This document shows, one piece after another, positions 36,042-45,488 of a stretch of 64,000 bases of DNA. Numbering within the stretch: position 1 is the stretch's first letter; each line of letters starts with the position of its first letter. Under the pieces are notes generated by a model. The model was not told where the DNA came from and made no database searches. It saw nothing but the letters and a program-made list of their open reading frames with translations. Source of the DNA: RUG369 sp050949645. GTDB taxonomy: Bacteria; Planctomycetota; Planctomycetia; Pirellulales; Thermoguttaceae. The translations under genes were made by a program, and so were the position numbers. Location: positions 2,790,001 to 2,854,000 of the forward strand of contig JBMNGC010000001.1 of NCBI GenBank assembly GCA_050949645.1, given 5' to 3'.

Positions 36042-39000
36042 ATGTCGAACTTACGTCAAAAGTTTATCCTTATTGCGGTCGTAGCGACGGCGATTCTGAC
36101 GTTGAGCGTCGCCGCTTACGCGGAGAATCCTCGTCGAACCGCGGCGCTCTTTGACGAGCGCCCCGGCGTTCCTATGCGCGTTGAAACGGATATTTTCGCG
36201 CAACTGGCGCTGGCAATCGACGACTCGGTCGCGCTCCTCTTTGCGACGGAGCAGGGCGTCGTCGAAGAAGACGGCGCCCCCGTCGAGCCCGGCGAATTTG
36301 AGCGACTCTGGGTCTTCCAGGGCGACGCGATCGTTCAGGATTCCGCGCTCTTCTCGCCCGCGGTCCTCGAATGGCTCCAACGCTTCGAGGGGCCGGTCTG
36401 CTTCGCCGGCGGCGCCGTCGCGCTCGCCAAGCCCCTCGGAATCGATCCTGAGCTCGAGTACACGCCGGCGACCTTTGGCGAAGACCGCGCTCAGGCGGGG
36501 CTCGCGCCCTTTAATATCGACGCGAAAGTCTTCACGGGCCTTGAAAGCGCCCCGATATGGATAACGAACGCGGCGTTCGAAGCCTTTGCAACCTTTCATG
36601 TTCATTCCGCGAACGTGATATCCCTCGCCAAAACGACGTCCGGCAACGGCAGCGACGGACTCTGCGTCGTCATTGACCCCGAGACGCGCAAAATCCGCGC
36701 ATTCCTCTTCCCATGGCGCGTCTCGCCCCTCTATGACGCCGCCGCGATAGAATTTCGTAAGAACTTTACGCAACTCGTCTTCAATATGGCGGTTCTCCTC
36801 GACGACGAGCTCGCCGACAACGCCGCGACGCCCCCAGCCTACGTCGCGCCGGATTTCGACGCGCTCGAACGCGCGCTCGAATGGTACGCCGAAAACTATG
36901 AATTCGAGGAATATCCCTCGGGCGTCTGGTATTCCGCGCGCCTTTCCGAGCTGCGCACGCGCTCCGACAACCTCGCAAAAATGGCGCAAGAGAGCGGCGC
37001 GAGCGCTGCGATCGACGCCCAGGCGGAAGTCCTTCACGCCGAATTTGCGACGCTCCAGAAAGAAGCGCTCCTCGACGACCCCGGCCTGGATTGCGACTCG
37101 TTCCTTTACGTTCGTCGCAATCCGAATCAGCTCGGACTCCCCGAGAACTACAATAGCAACTCTGTCCTTCCGCCAACCGGCTACAACGACGAGCTGCGCC
37201 TCTTCAATCTCCGAACCGGCGAATCGACGCTCGTCTATAAATCGGCGAACGGCGAGTTCATCGGCGATCTTGAACTCTATTACGACGCCTCGAAGGTGAT
37301 GTTCTCTTCGCCCGACCCTGACGCTGATCATCGCTGGCGCCTATGGGAGCTTCCCCTTGCGGAGAATCCGGAAGAACAGGCGAAGCTTGTCCCGACCGTC
37401 TTACCCCTTATCAACGATCCGGACGTCGATAATTACGACGGATGTTATCTCCCCGACGACCGCGTGATCTTCTGCTCGACCGCGTGCCAGACCGGAGTCC
37501 CGTGCATCAACGGGGCGGGCCACGTCTGCAATCTCTACGTGAAAGAGCTCGACGGTTCGATTCGTCAGCTCACGCTCGAGCAGGATCATGACTGGAACCC
37601 CGTCGTCCTTAACAACGGTCGGATCATGTATCTCCGTTGGGAATATGTCGACCTTCCGCATGCGTTTTCACGAATTGTCTTCCACATGAACCCTGACGGA
37701 ACGAATCAGTCGGAGCTCTACGGCAGCGGGTCGTACTGGCCTAACGCCGTCTTCTCGCCGCGACCTTTGCCGGGCGATTCGTCTCAATTCGTCGGTGTGG
37801 TCACGGGCCACCATGAACTTCATCGCCAGGGCGAGCTGGTCATCTTTGATCCGTCGAAGGGACGCAAGGAAACGTCGGGCGTCGTTCAGCGTATCCCCGG
37901 TTACCAGAAGGAAGTTTCGCCGATTACGTGCGACCTGCCGATCGCGCAGAGTTGGCCGAAATTCATGCACCCGTTCCCGATCACCGACAAACTGTTCCTC
38001 GTTTCATGTAAGCGCTCGCCCGAGTCGGGCTGGAATATCTGTCTCGTCGACGTCTTCGACAACATTGTTCCATTGCTCGTCGAGCCCGAGGCGACGCTCG
38101 AACCTATTCCGCTGCGCGAGACGGAGCGTCAGCGGGTTCTCCCGTCGCGTATCGACCCGGAATCCTCGATCGCCGACTTCTTCATCGCGGACGTCTACGA
38201 AGGTGAAGGGCTCAAGGGCGTTCCGCGCGGCGCGGTCAAATCGCTGCGTATCTTCAGCTATGAATTCTCCTACCAGGGTATGGGCGCCGAGCCCTACAGC
38301 GTCGGGCTCGACGGTCCGTGGGACCCGCGCCGTATCATCGGAACCGTTCCGGTCAACGAGGACGGCTCCGCGTTCTTTAAGGCGCCCGCCTATACCCCGA
38401 TTTCCCTCCAGCCGCTCGACGAAGACGGTCGCGCGTTGCAGATTATGCGCAGCTGGATCACGGCGCTCCCCGGCGAATCGGTCTCCTGCGTCGGATGCCA
38501 CGAGCCCCAGGTTTCGACTTCGCCGACCACCCCGCGTTCCCTTGCGTCGCAGAGCGCGCCACGTGAGATCGAACCTTTCTATGGACCGACGCGCGGCTTT
38601 TCCTTCGAACGCGAGATTCAGCCAATCCTCGATCAATACTGCGTCGAATGCCACCAGGAGGATAGTCCTGCGGTCGCAAAGCTCGTCGAGGAAGGGAAGG
38701 TCGACGAGGGCGTTTGGGAGAAAATGCAGCGTCCCGGCGAGACTTACGAAATTGGTCGCCTCCCCGATTTCCGTCGTCAGCCGGCCAAACCAACCTTGGA
38801 GAATGGCAATTACATTGCCGTGAAATCGCCCGTCTCCAACGCGTATTACCAGTTGCGCCGCTTCGTCTACACTCCGACGAAGGAAAGCCAGATGGCGACG
38901 CACTTGCCATGCGAATTCCACGCCGAGATGCAGCCGTTGACGACGATGCTTGTCAAGGGACACTTTGGAGTCGAACTTGACCCGCGATCCTGGGAAACGC

Positions 39001-40052
39001 TCTATACTTGGATCGACCTCAACGCGCCCTATTTTGGCAACTGGGGCGAAATCCTCCGCGCCGATAATCCCGAACTCGTCGATTCGCAATGGCGCCGCCG
39101 CAACGAACTGCGCGATCTCTACGCGCCAAACGCGCTCGAGCTTGACGACGATCCCAACGCAACCGTCGAATCGACGCCCCTCGACGAACCGACGACCGTT
39201 GTGCGCTTCACGACGACCGTCGCGGCCGACGACGCGCTTGAAATTGTGTCCGGCGAATCTCGGCAGGAGCGCGAAAGCGTCGCGATTGACGACGACGTCG
39301 CGATTGAGCTCGTCTCGATTCCAGGGACGAACCTGAGCGTCGGCGTGACGGAGATTACGAACGAACAGTATCGAGCGTTCGATTCGGGCTTCGACGCGGG
39401 CGTAGAATACGGCGACTTTATTCATTTCAGCCCCGGCGAGCGCGGATGGCTCCTTGGTCGCGCTCGTCAACCGGTCGCGCGCGTTTCATGGCAAGACGCG
39501 CAAAGATTCTGCGAATGGCTCTCGGAGAGGACCGGCGACGAATATCGGCTCCCGACCGTCGCGGAAGCGCGTTATTACTCCCTTGCAAAGGTTACGGAAG
39601 ACTTGAACCAGTTCTGGTTCGAGAACCCGGCGGATTCTTCGCGCTATGAGAACCTCGCCGACTCGACCTACGCGGAGATTTCGCCCTTTGGCTGGACCGG
39701 ACGCGTCGAGACGCTGCCCGCATGGCGACCAGTCGATTGGGACGCCGACGACAACGTTCGCGTCTCCGCGCCCGTCGCGTCCTATCAAGCGAATCCGTTC
39801 GGACTCTACGACGTTCACGGCAACGTTTCCGAATGGACGAACTCCGAAGCGATAGAGACGCGCGAGGTCGTTGAAAAAGCGTCGGGCAATATCCTCGACA
39901 AAACGGAACGCGTTAAGAAAGTTGCGTTCGGCGGCTCGTGGACGACGCCTAGAAAACACGCAACGGCCGAAGCGCTCCGCGCCTATCCGGAATACTTTAA
40001 GATGCGCGACGTCGGGTTCCGCGTCGTTAAAGTACGCCGGAACGCGGAGTGA
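36042..40052 (+). CDS. secreted HZS-alpha-like beta-propeller protein with two heme c sites and a SUMF1 domain
   Basis: 1336 residues. ATG 36042 has AGGAG ten bases upstream and opens a signal peptide (MSNLRQKFILIAVVATAIL...AYA). Residues about 30-330 are of unknown type. About 340-800 resembles the middle domain of hydrazine synthase alpha, a TolB-like propeller, with VIFCSTACQTGVPC near 481 and DGTNQSELYGSGSYWPNA. Two heme c motifs follow: CVGCH (816-820) and CVECH (867-871). About 1090-1330 is a formylglycine-generating-enzyme-like (SUMF1/EgtB/PvdO) domain: TEITNEQYRAF, PVARVSWQDAQRFCEWLS, RLPTVAEARYY, GLYDVHGNVSEWT, FGGSW, MRDVGFRVV. The FGE cysteine pair is absent, so formylglycine formation is unlikely. 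HZS-alpha-like domains occur widely in planctomycetes that do not do anammox. A periplasmic redox enzyme is inferred; the substrate is unknown. Confidence 0.8.
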   Translation: MSNLRQKFILIAVVATAILTLSVAAYAENPRRTAALFDERPGVPMRVETDIFAQLALAIDDSVALLFATEQGVVEEDGAPVEPGEFERLWVFQGDAIVQDSALFSPAVLEWLQRFEGPVCFAGGAVALAKPLGIDPELEYTPATFGEDRAQAGLAPFNIDAKVFTGLESAPIWITNAAFEAFATFHVHSANVISLAKTTSGNGSDGLCVVIDPETRKIRAFLFPWRVSPLYDAAAIEFRKNFTQLVFNMAVLLDDELADNAATPPAYVAPDFDALERALEWYAENYEFEEYPSGVWYSARLSELRTRSDNLAKMAQESGASAAIDAQAEVLHAEFATLQKEALLDDPGLDCDSFLYVRRNPNQLGLPENYNSNSVLPPTGYNDELRLFNLRTGESTLVYKSANGEFIGDLELYYDASKVMFSSPDPDADHRWRLWELPLAENPEEQAKLVPTVLPLINDPDVDNYDGCYLPDDRVIFCSTACQTGVPCINGAGHVCNLYVKELDGSIRQLTLEQDHDWNPVVLNNGRIMYLRWEYVDLPHAFSRIVFHMNPDGTNQSELYGSGSYWPNAVFSPRPLPGDSSQFVGVVTGHHELHRQGELVIFDPSKGRKETSGVVQRIPGYQKEVSPITCDLPIAQSWPKFMHPFPITDKLFLVSCKRSPESGWNICLVDVFDNIVPLLVEPEATLEPIPLRETERQRVLPSRIDPESSIADFFIADVYEGEGLKGVPRGAVKSLRIFSYEFSYQGMGAEPYSVGLDGPWDPRRIIGTVPVNEDGSAFFKAPAYTPISLQPLDEDGRALQIMRSWITALPGESVSCVGCHEPQVSTSPTTPRSLASQSAPREIEPFYGPTRGFSFEREIQPILDQYCVECHQEDSPAVAKLVEEGKVDEGVWEKMQRPGETYEIGRLPDFRRQPAKPTLENGNYIAVKSPVSNAYYQLRRFVYTPTKESQMATHLPCEFHAEMQPLTTMLVKGHFGVELDPRSWETLYTWIDLNAPYFGNWGEILRADNPELVDSQWRRRNELRDLYAPNALELDDDPNATVESTPLDEPTTVVRFTTTVAADDALEIVSGESRQERESVAIDDDVAIELVSIPGTNLSVGVTEITNEQYRAFDSGFDAGVEYGDFIHFSPGERGWLLGRARQPVARVSWQDAQRFCEWLSERTGDEYRLPTVAEARYYSLAKVTEDLNQFWFENPADSSRYENLADSTYAEISPFGWTGRVETLPAWRPVDWDADDNVRVSAPVASYQANPFGLYDVHGNVSEWTNSEAIETREVVEKASGNILDKTERVKKVAFGGSWTTPRKHATAEALRAYPEYFKMRDVGFRVVKVRRNAE

Positions 40053-40146
40053 AGTTCGAATGAGCGCGTCATGAAAAACTTGACGGGCGAGGCTTCGCGC
40101 GCCATTTAGATAGTCGAGCGTCGAAAGAAAGCGTGTGACGCGTCAA

Positions 40147-40188
40147 CAACGCCTCTTCGCGTCAGTTGCGAAGAGGCGTTGATTTCAT
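40147..40188. terminator. perfect 14-bp hairpin between convergent genes
   Basis: CAACGCCTCTTCGC-GTCAGTT-GCGAAGAGGCGTTG, followed on the plus strand by ATTTCAT. It lies 95 bases after the HZS-like gene and just past the end of the minus-strand gene. The T run is weak but the stem is strong. Confidence 0.7.
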
Positions 40189-40194
40189 CTGCCC

Positions 40195-40878
40195 TCAATC
40201 CCACAGGAGCAGGCGCTTAACGCCTAGATACGAGCGTTCGTGTTGGGCCGTTTTCATCTCTGGCAAAGAATCATAGTTGTGATCTTCCAGCCATTTCACG
40301 CGCTCTTCCACGGTCGCGTAATAGGTTAGGTAGATCGAAAAATCGCTGGGCGGAAGCTCGAATCCGTCTTCCGCATGGAAACAACAGAACCAGAATTGTC
40401 GCGGGGCTTTCGGTTTTCCGGCCGGGTCTATAATAAGCTTGATTTCAAGGTTAAGCAGGTTCTTTGTAAGAATCTGGTACAACGCGCGATCGGGGAGATG
40501 ATCGGCGCAGACGACTATTTGGTTGATTTCACGGAGCGATTCGCAGAGAACTTGGAGTGATCTGGCGATTTCCGCGTCGGTCGCAAGCGACATATTCAGC
40601 TGTTGGAAATGCGGCTTGACGAGTGAGCGGATGGTCTTAGCGCATCCGCGCTCCCACGCGCACATGTCTTGAAAATATAAATTTTCTACCGAGAGATCGA
40701 GAGGGGGCGCGGCGGCGTCCAGAAAAAGTACGGAGTTGGAAATTCCGGGCGAAAACTCGCTTTCCCCATCAAGAGCAAGCAGACTTTCATACTCAGAGCG
40801 TAACCGTGCGTTTTTCGACGTCAGATCTTCACACAAGAGGTTGCTGGCGCCTCCGTTGTATTCGGAATGGGCGTTCAT
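40195..40878 (-). CDS. hypothetical protein
   Basis: 227 residues, cytoplasmic by appearance (no signal or membrane segment). I recognise no family. It has a mixed alpha/beta look: IARSLQVLCESLREINQIVVCADHLP resembles a helix followed by a buried strand, and IEIKLIIDP-like LEIKLIIDP another. The C-terminal half is rich in aromatic residues (RQFWFCCFHAEDGF, SIYLTYYATVEERVKW). It is less GC-rich than its neighbours, which may point to a different history. No strong ribosome binding site precedes ATG 40878. It stands alone between convergent and co-directional units. Confidence 0.6.
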   Translation of the reverse strand: MNAHSEYNGGASNLLCEDLTSKNARLRSEYESLLALDGESEFSPGISNSVLFLDAAAPPLDLSVENLYFQDMCAWERGCAKTIRSLVKPHFQQLNMSLATDAEIARSLQVLCESLREINQIVVCADHLPDRALYQILTKNLLNLEIKLIIDPAGKPKAPRQFWFCCFHAEDGFELPPSDFSIYLTYYATVEERVKWLEDHNYDSLPEMKTAQHERSYLGVKRLLLWD

Positions 40879-41331
40879 TTCTGACCAGTATGTGTTGCAG
40901 GAGCCGCTCGACTCCTGTTATGTTTGCACAGGAATAAAAGCGATCGCGCCGGCAAGAGACTGTTCTCAGGAACGGCGCGGATCGATACGATTCGTAAGAA
41001 ACCGACAACCAATGAGAAGCGTTCCAAACCTCGGTTCAAAACGTTTCCCACGGCGTCAAAAACAAAGAAGTCCCAGGGGGGTGGGCAAGCGTCCGCTCGA
41101 GCGACGATGGGGACGACGACTCTGCCTGACTAAGTTTCCTATCTCCCCATAAGAATAATAGAAGTTTATAGAAATTCAAGCGTCTTTTGAATGAAAAGCG
41201 ATCCTTGTCGAAAAAATTAGGAAACCGTTCGGTAAAACCCAAAAAACAAAACAATATTGAAAAACACGACTCGCCGCCATTAACTCCAAAGGCGGCGCCT
41301 TGATGAAAGGCGTCAAGAGTGAAGTCTTCGA
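40879..41331. other. intergenic region with an AT-rich part
   Basis: No convincing gene. A 109-codon minus-strand frame at 41036-41365 runs over the terminator below and resembles nothing; plus-strand frames here lack ribosome binding sites. Bases 41140-41270 are AT-rich. Confidence 0.4.
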
Positions 41332-41374
41332 AAAAACGCAACGCGACGCTCGCCGCGAGCGGCATAAGCGTCGC
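41332..41374 (-). terminator. intrinsic terminator of the DUF1207-ExbB-ExbD-like operon
   Basis: On the minus strand GCGACGCT and AGCGTCGC enclose an inner CCGCTCGCGG stem, followed by GTTGCG and six T residues. It begins five bases after the stop. Confidence 0.65.
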
Positions 41375-41378
41375 AAAG

Positions 41379-43787
41379 CTATGGATTTGGAGTTGCTTTC
41401 GCGTCCGATTCAGGGTCCTTAAGGACGAGCGTCAACCCCTGCGCGTCGCAAAATTCATGAAGCTCGCGTAAACCGTTTTCGCCTCCTGGAAGAACCTCGA
41501 CTTTCACGTAGGGCGCCCAGTACATATTGCGACCGGCGACTCCCCACGATTTCACGCAGAGCGTGATGACGTCGGCGATCTCGGCGTCGCGATCGAGACG
41601 CGTCTTGCCTTTCGTTTCGTACGCTACGGTATAACGCGAACGCAGACCTGGCTGTTGCGGAAAGACGTAGCCTTGAGGCGCGCAACGAACGGAGATGGCG
41701 CGCTCGTTGCCGCGCGTCGCCGTGCGCGAAAGCTCGCGCGAAACAAGGTACGCCTCCTTCGGAAGCTTTTCATCCTCGCGGATTTCCTTCTTCTCCGGCG
41801 GATCAGAAAGGTCGACCGTCTTGTCGAAGATATTCGGTATTCCGTTCGTTTCCTCCTGATTGTCTCCGATCGAAGCGTCGGTCAAATTGGCGAGCGGTCC
41901 CTCGGCGACGTCGCTCGCTAATTCGACCCCTTGCGTCGTATCGCCGCACGGCGGTGAAATCATGGCTTGCGCCGACGAGTTGGGGAAATATTGACTGGCG
42001 TCCTGACGCGTCGTCTGCGACGGGGCGCCTAGCGCGAACTCCCCGGCCGGCGAGACGCCCTGTTGCGTCGCAAACTCGGTGTCGGCGCCGCCATTCAAGG
42101 CGCTCTGCGAGGCGCTTGCCGAATCGGACGTCGTGTAGGGCGCGTACAGGTCCGTTGAGGGGACGTCGCGCGCTAATGCGCCGTCTCCGTTCCGGTCCGC
42201 ATTCGCGAGCGCGGCGTTCGCGACGTTGTCGGCGGCGCTCGTAAAGACTCCGGCGCCCGACGCGTAAGTTCCGACGCCCCCTAGACGCGTCTCGGCGCGA
42301 GGCGCGGCGCCACGAGGCGCGCCGCCGAGCGCCATTTGAGGCGGCGGAGTCAGGGACGCGTTGGCGGTCCCGACGGCGACGCGATCGCGTCCCTCGGCGG
42401 CAAAGGGAGCGCCTTCGCCGGCGTTCCGCGGCGTTTGCGCCGCTCCGCGCGCTGCGGCGTCGTCGGGCGCGTTCGTGCGCTCCGCGACCCTTCTTAGATC
42501 GGCGTCGCCCGCGAGAGGATTGGCGGCGCCGAGTCTCACGTTCGATCCGAGACGCGCCTGAAGTTCTGTGTCGGGCACGGCGGCTGCGGCGGCGGTCGAC
42601 GAGCTGGCGTTCCGTCGCGCGCGCGATTCCGCGACGATCTGCGCGTTGCGAATCGAGAGCGCGTTCGCGAGTTGGACCTGCATGCGCTGGCGCGCGTCGT
42701 CCGCTTGACCTTGCGCGAGCGTTTTCAGGACGGGGTCCGGCTCAGGATAGGCGAGCGCTAGATCTTCTTCGACAAATTCATAACCGTAGAGGCCGCCCCA
42801 TGACGCGAGCGCGGCGATCGCCGCGTAAAAATAACGCGCGCCGCTCGGACGAACGATAATGAGCGGATAAGGTTCAATCGCTTCGCCCGACGCGGTGCGC
42901 TGACCCCCGGTTACAAGGAAACGCTGCGACGCGGCGCGCAACGCCGTGTCGAAGGGATTGCCTGGATATTGAGCGAGCAGAAAATCAGAGTCGTCGAAGC
43001 GTATCCCCTCGGGCTGGATATAGACTCCCGAGTCATTGCATTCAACGTAGATAGGCCGTCGGAAGGTCCCCTTTTTACCCTGATAGGGGACGATCGCGTA
43101 CGATTTTTTGGCGTTGGCGTTTTGTTCGCGCAGGTCGGCGGTTTCTTCGCCGAGCTTTTCAATTTCTTGATCAAGCTCCGCAACGCGCGCTTTGAGCGTC
43201 TCGGCGCCTTGATCGTCGGTGTTTTCCTGCATGAGCGCGTCGTAGCGCTTCTGAGCGACGTCCGCTTCTTCGCGGATCTTGGCGATCCCCGCTTCCGCGT
43301 TGGCGAGACGCTGTCGTTCTTCCTCGAAGGTCTCGGCTGACTTCGAATCGATTGTAGTGAGTTCCTGAAGGAACCACTCGACCGTTTCCTTCTCGTCGAG
43401 TACTTCTTCAAGGGACGCGGCGCCGGTCTTAACGAGCGCTTCTTCGTAGGCGTTCTCTGGCAGCGGCGCTTCAAGCTCGTGCTCGCCGGCGTCCTCCGCA
43501 AGCGAGTCGACGTTGTGGCGTTTCTTCCCGCCGAGTCCGTTGTTGATCGCGTCGGCAAGCTCGTCCGCGCCGATGATCGAACCGTACGGGACCGCGTCCT
43601 TTAGACCAGCGCTTGCGTCAAAGGCGATCGCGCGTTCCTCGACCGCGTCTTCGATCGGATCGGCGGAGGTTTTCTGCGCGATCAAAACGAAGACGAGCGC
43701 GAGCGTTCCCATCGTGCATAGGAGGACGGCGAGGAAGGGGAAGAGGGAGAACGCTTCTTCTGATTCGGCTCTTAAACGGCGCGGCAT
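41379..43787 (-). CDS. large membrane-anchored ExbD-position protein with coiled coil
   Basis: 802 residues. One transmembrane segment near the N terminus (FPFLAVLLCTMGTLALVFVLI) preceded by a short charged tail, the topology of ExbD/TolR. Residues about 125-215 form a coiled coil (Glu/Lys/Ala-rich). A conserved-looking domain follows (YAIVPYQGKKGTFRRPIYVE, then PSGARYFYAAIAAL). A long Ala/Thr/Arg/Gly-rich, probably disordered stretch spans about 370-650. The C-terminal domain (VRCAPQGYVFPQQPG...VKVEVLPGGENGLRELHEF) is compact. The gene follows the MotA/TolQ/ExbB-like gene by 96 bases, so it is inferred to be the stator partner with a periplasmic arm. ExbD is normally about 140 residues, so this is a greatly enlarged, non-canonical version. 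No strong ribosome binding site. Confidence 0.65.
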   Translation of the reverse strand: MPRRLRAESEEAFSLFPFLAVLLCTMGTLALVFVLIAQKTSADPIEDAVEERAIAFDASAGLKDAVPYGSIIGADELADAINNGLGGKKRHNVDSLAEDAGEHELEAPLPENAYEEALVKTGAASLEEVLDEKETVEWFLQELTTIDSKSAETFEEERQRLANAEAGIAKIREEADVAQKRYDALMQENTDDQGAETLKARVAELDQEIEKLGEETADLREQNANAKKSYAIVPYQGKKGTFRRPIYVECNDSGVYIQPEGIRFDDSDFLLAQYPGNPFDTALRAASQRFLVTGGQRTASGEAIEPYPLIIVRPSGARYFYAAIAALASWGGLYGYEFVEEDLALAYPEPDPVLKTLAQGQADDARQRMQVQLANALSIRNAQIVAESRARRNASSSTAAAAAVPDTELQARLGSNVRLGAANPLAGDADLRRVAERTNAPDDAAARGAAQTPRNAGEGAPFAAEGRDRVAVGTANASLTPPPQMALGGAPRGAAPRAETRLGGVGTYASGAGVFTSAADNVANAALANADRNGDGALARDVPSTDLYAPYTTSDSASASQSALNGGADTEFATQQGVSPAGEFALGAPSQTTRQDASQYFPNSSAQAMISPPCGDTTQGVELASDVAEGPLANLTDASIGDNQEETNGIPNIFDKTVDLSDPPEKKEIREDEKLPKEAYLVSRELSRTATRGNERAISVRCAPQGYVFPQQPGLRSRYTVAYETKGKTRLDRDAEIADVITLCVKSWGVAGRNMYWAPYVKVEVLPGGENGLRELHEFCDAQGLTLVLKDPESDAKATPNP

Positions 43788-43883
43788 ATGAGGTGATGAT
43801 CGATTAATGTGCGAAGCGCGACAGGACGCGGCGTTCGAAATTCAGAATCTTGGAGAGGACGCTGGAACAACGGGCATGACAAC

Positions 43884-45401
43884 TCACGCGGAGCGCTTTT
43901 TCTTGCCCAGAAGCGCGCGCGATCGCGTCGTTTCGACCGGCGCGTTTTTGTGCGAGGCGCTCTCGGAGGCGTTCTCGTCGACGTCGGACGACGCGGCGCC
44001 GGGCGCTTCGAGTGGGAAGACCTCGGTGGGGGCGTCGCGTTCCTCGTCGTCGGCGTTGGCGACGTCAGGCTTGAGGGGATACGTCTCGGGCGTTTCCTGA
44101 TCCGCTTTTTCGTCGAGCGCGCGCAACGCGGCGAGCGTTTCGGAGCGTTGGAGCGCGCGTCGCGCTTCCTCGAGGCTCGGAGTCGTCGTCGGAGCGGCGA
44201 GCTTCGCGTTGAGCATGCAGATCGTCGCGTTGAGGTTCGCGAGCGTCTTGTCGAACGCGTTGACCTGAGCGAGTTCTTCGAGGGAAGAGGAGAGCCGGTC
44301 TTCGATCGCGACGACGTCGGCGCACGCGCGGAGCGTCTGACGGAGCGCTTCAATTTCCTGCGCGACCTTGTCCTCGAGGGAATCGAAGCGTTTGGCGCGC
44401 CGCGCTAACTCTTCGAGCGAGGGCTTGACGCTCCCTTCCACGAACCGATTCTGCGCGTCGGCGAGCGTGCGAACCCACGCGCCGCTCCCTTCGACGAGCC
44501 GCTGATCGAGCGCGTCGCCGAATTCCGTCGCCATTCCTCGAATCGAGCGCGTCAGCGTCTCCGCTTGTCGGCGCGTGTTTTCCTCGAGAGCGTCGGAGAG
44601 CGTTTGAATGAGGAGCCGCGACGACGGATCAAGGGAATCCGCGGCAAGGAGCGCCGCGTTTTCGTCGTAGAAGCGTCCTTTGAGCTCCGCGTCCGCCATT
44701 CTTGCAACGAGTCGCGCGACCGCCGCGTCCTGTCGACGCGAGAAGAATTGCAGGAAATAGAGGAGAAAGACGAGCGACAACGCGAGCGCGGTCGTATCGA
44801 ACGCAACCTTGAGTCCGTCCGCGAGTTTTTCGCTCGTCGTTTCAATTTGCGTTAAATCAAGGCTCCCGAGCGCGACCGTGATCCCGAGCACCGTTCCGAG
44901 GAATCCGAGGATCGGAATCGCCCAGATGAAGGTTCGTGCGAGCCCGTAATCGCCGTCGCGATCGTCGTAGGCGTCGTCGTCGAGTCGTCGCAACTCGAGA
45001 TCGAGGTCGTCCGGAGCGCCCCCGAGTTTCAGGAAATTAAGCGCGTTGCTCAACCTTTCAAGGTAGCTGGAATCGCCTCGAACGGCGCGCGCCTTGTCGA
45101 TTGCGCTCAGGTAATCGTCGACCTTCGACAGCGGTTCCTTCTCGGACGTTTTAGGCGGAAAGAGGAGCCCGCGTTTGAGCGTTCCGCGTTCGCGCCGCGT
45201 CGAGAAGAGCTTGAAGGACAGGTCGCAGAGCCCTATCAGGAACATTCCGATCGTAATATATTCGACGGGATGTCCGGTAGCGTACCGCAGCAGCGTTTCG
45301 TTATCGATGTAGCCGCGATTGAGGGAGTAGTAGAAAGCGAAGGTTGCGACCAGACCCCATAGTACGGCAGAGCCCGCAAGACCGGTAAGGATTCGTTTCA
45401 T
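43884..45401 (-). CDS. MotA/TolQ/ExbB proton-channel family protein
   Basis: 505 residues. Transmembrane segments: near the N terminus (GLAGSAVLWGLVATFAFYYS), about 47-62 (YITIGMFLIGLCDLSF), about 160-180 (FIWAIPILGFLGTVLGITVAL) and about 205-225 (AFDTTALALSLVFLLYFLQFF). The last two carry the hallmark of the family: GFLGTVLGIT, a conserved loop with LADGLKVAFDTTALAL, then the channel-lining helix. These proteins use the proton gradient to drive a partner across the envelope. After the channel come about 220 residues of coiled coil and a Ser/Ala/Glu-rich tail, longer than in classical ExbB. It sits 87 bases after the DUF1207 gene and 96 bases before its ExbD-like partner. Confidence 0.85.
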   Translation of the reverse strand: MKRILTGLAGSAVLWGLVATFAFYYSLNRGYIDNETLLRYATGHPVEYITIGMFLIGLCDLSFKLFSTRRERGTLKRGLLFPPKTSEKEPLSKVDDYLSAIDKARAVRGDSSYLERLSNALNFLKLGGAPDDLDLELRRLDDDAYDDRDGDYGLARTFIWAIPILGFLGTVLGITVALGSLDLTQIETTSEKLADGLKVAFDTTALALSLVFLLYFLQFFSRRQDAAVARLVARMADAELKGRFYDENAALLAADSLDPSSRLLIQTLSDALEENTRRQAETLTRSIRGMATEFGDALDQRLVEGSGAWVRTLADAQNRFVEGSVKPSLEELARRAKRFDSLEDKVAQEIEALRQTLRACADVVAIEDRLSSSLEELAQVNAFDKTLANLNATICMLNAKLAAPTTTPSLEEARRALQRSETLAALRALDEKADQETPETYPLKPDVANADDEERDAPTEVFPLEAPGAASSDVDENASESASHKNAPVETTRSRALLGKKKRSA

Positions 45402-45488
45402 GCTTGATTTACGTTGCTATTTGGCGCGTCTGGACGTCGCGTCGACGCGCAGTTAATATACTTAAACGCGAGAGGGGCTTTGGCTTTT

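Noticed and set aside
41036..41365. 109-codon minus-strand frame between two genes
   Set aside because: It overlaps the operon terminator and has no recognisable sequence or ribosome binding site.
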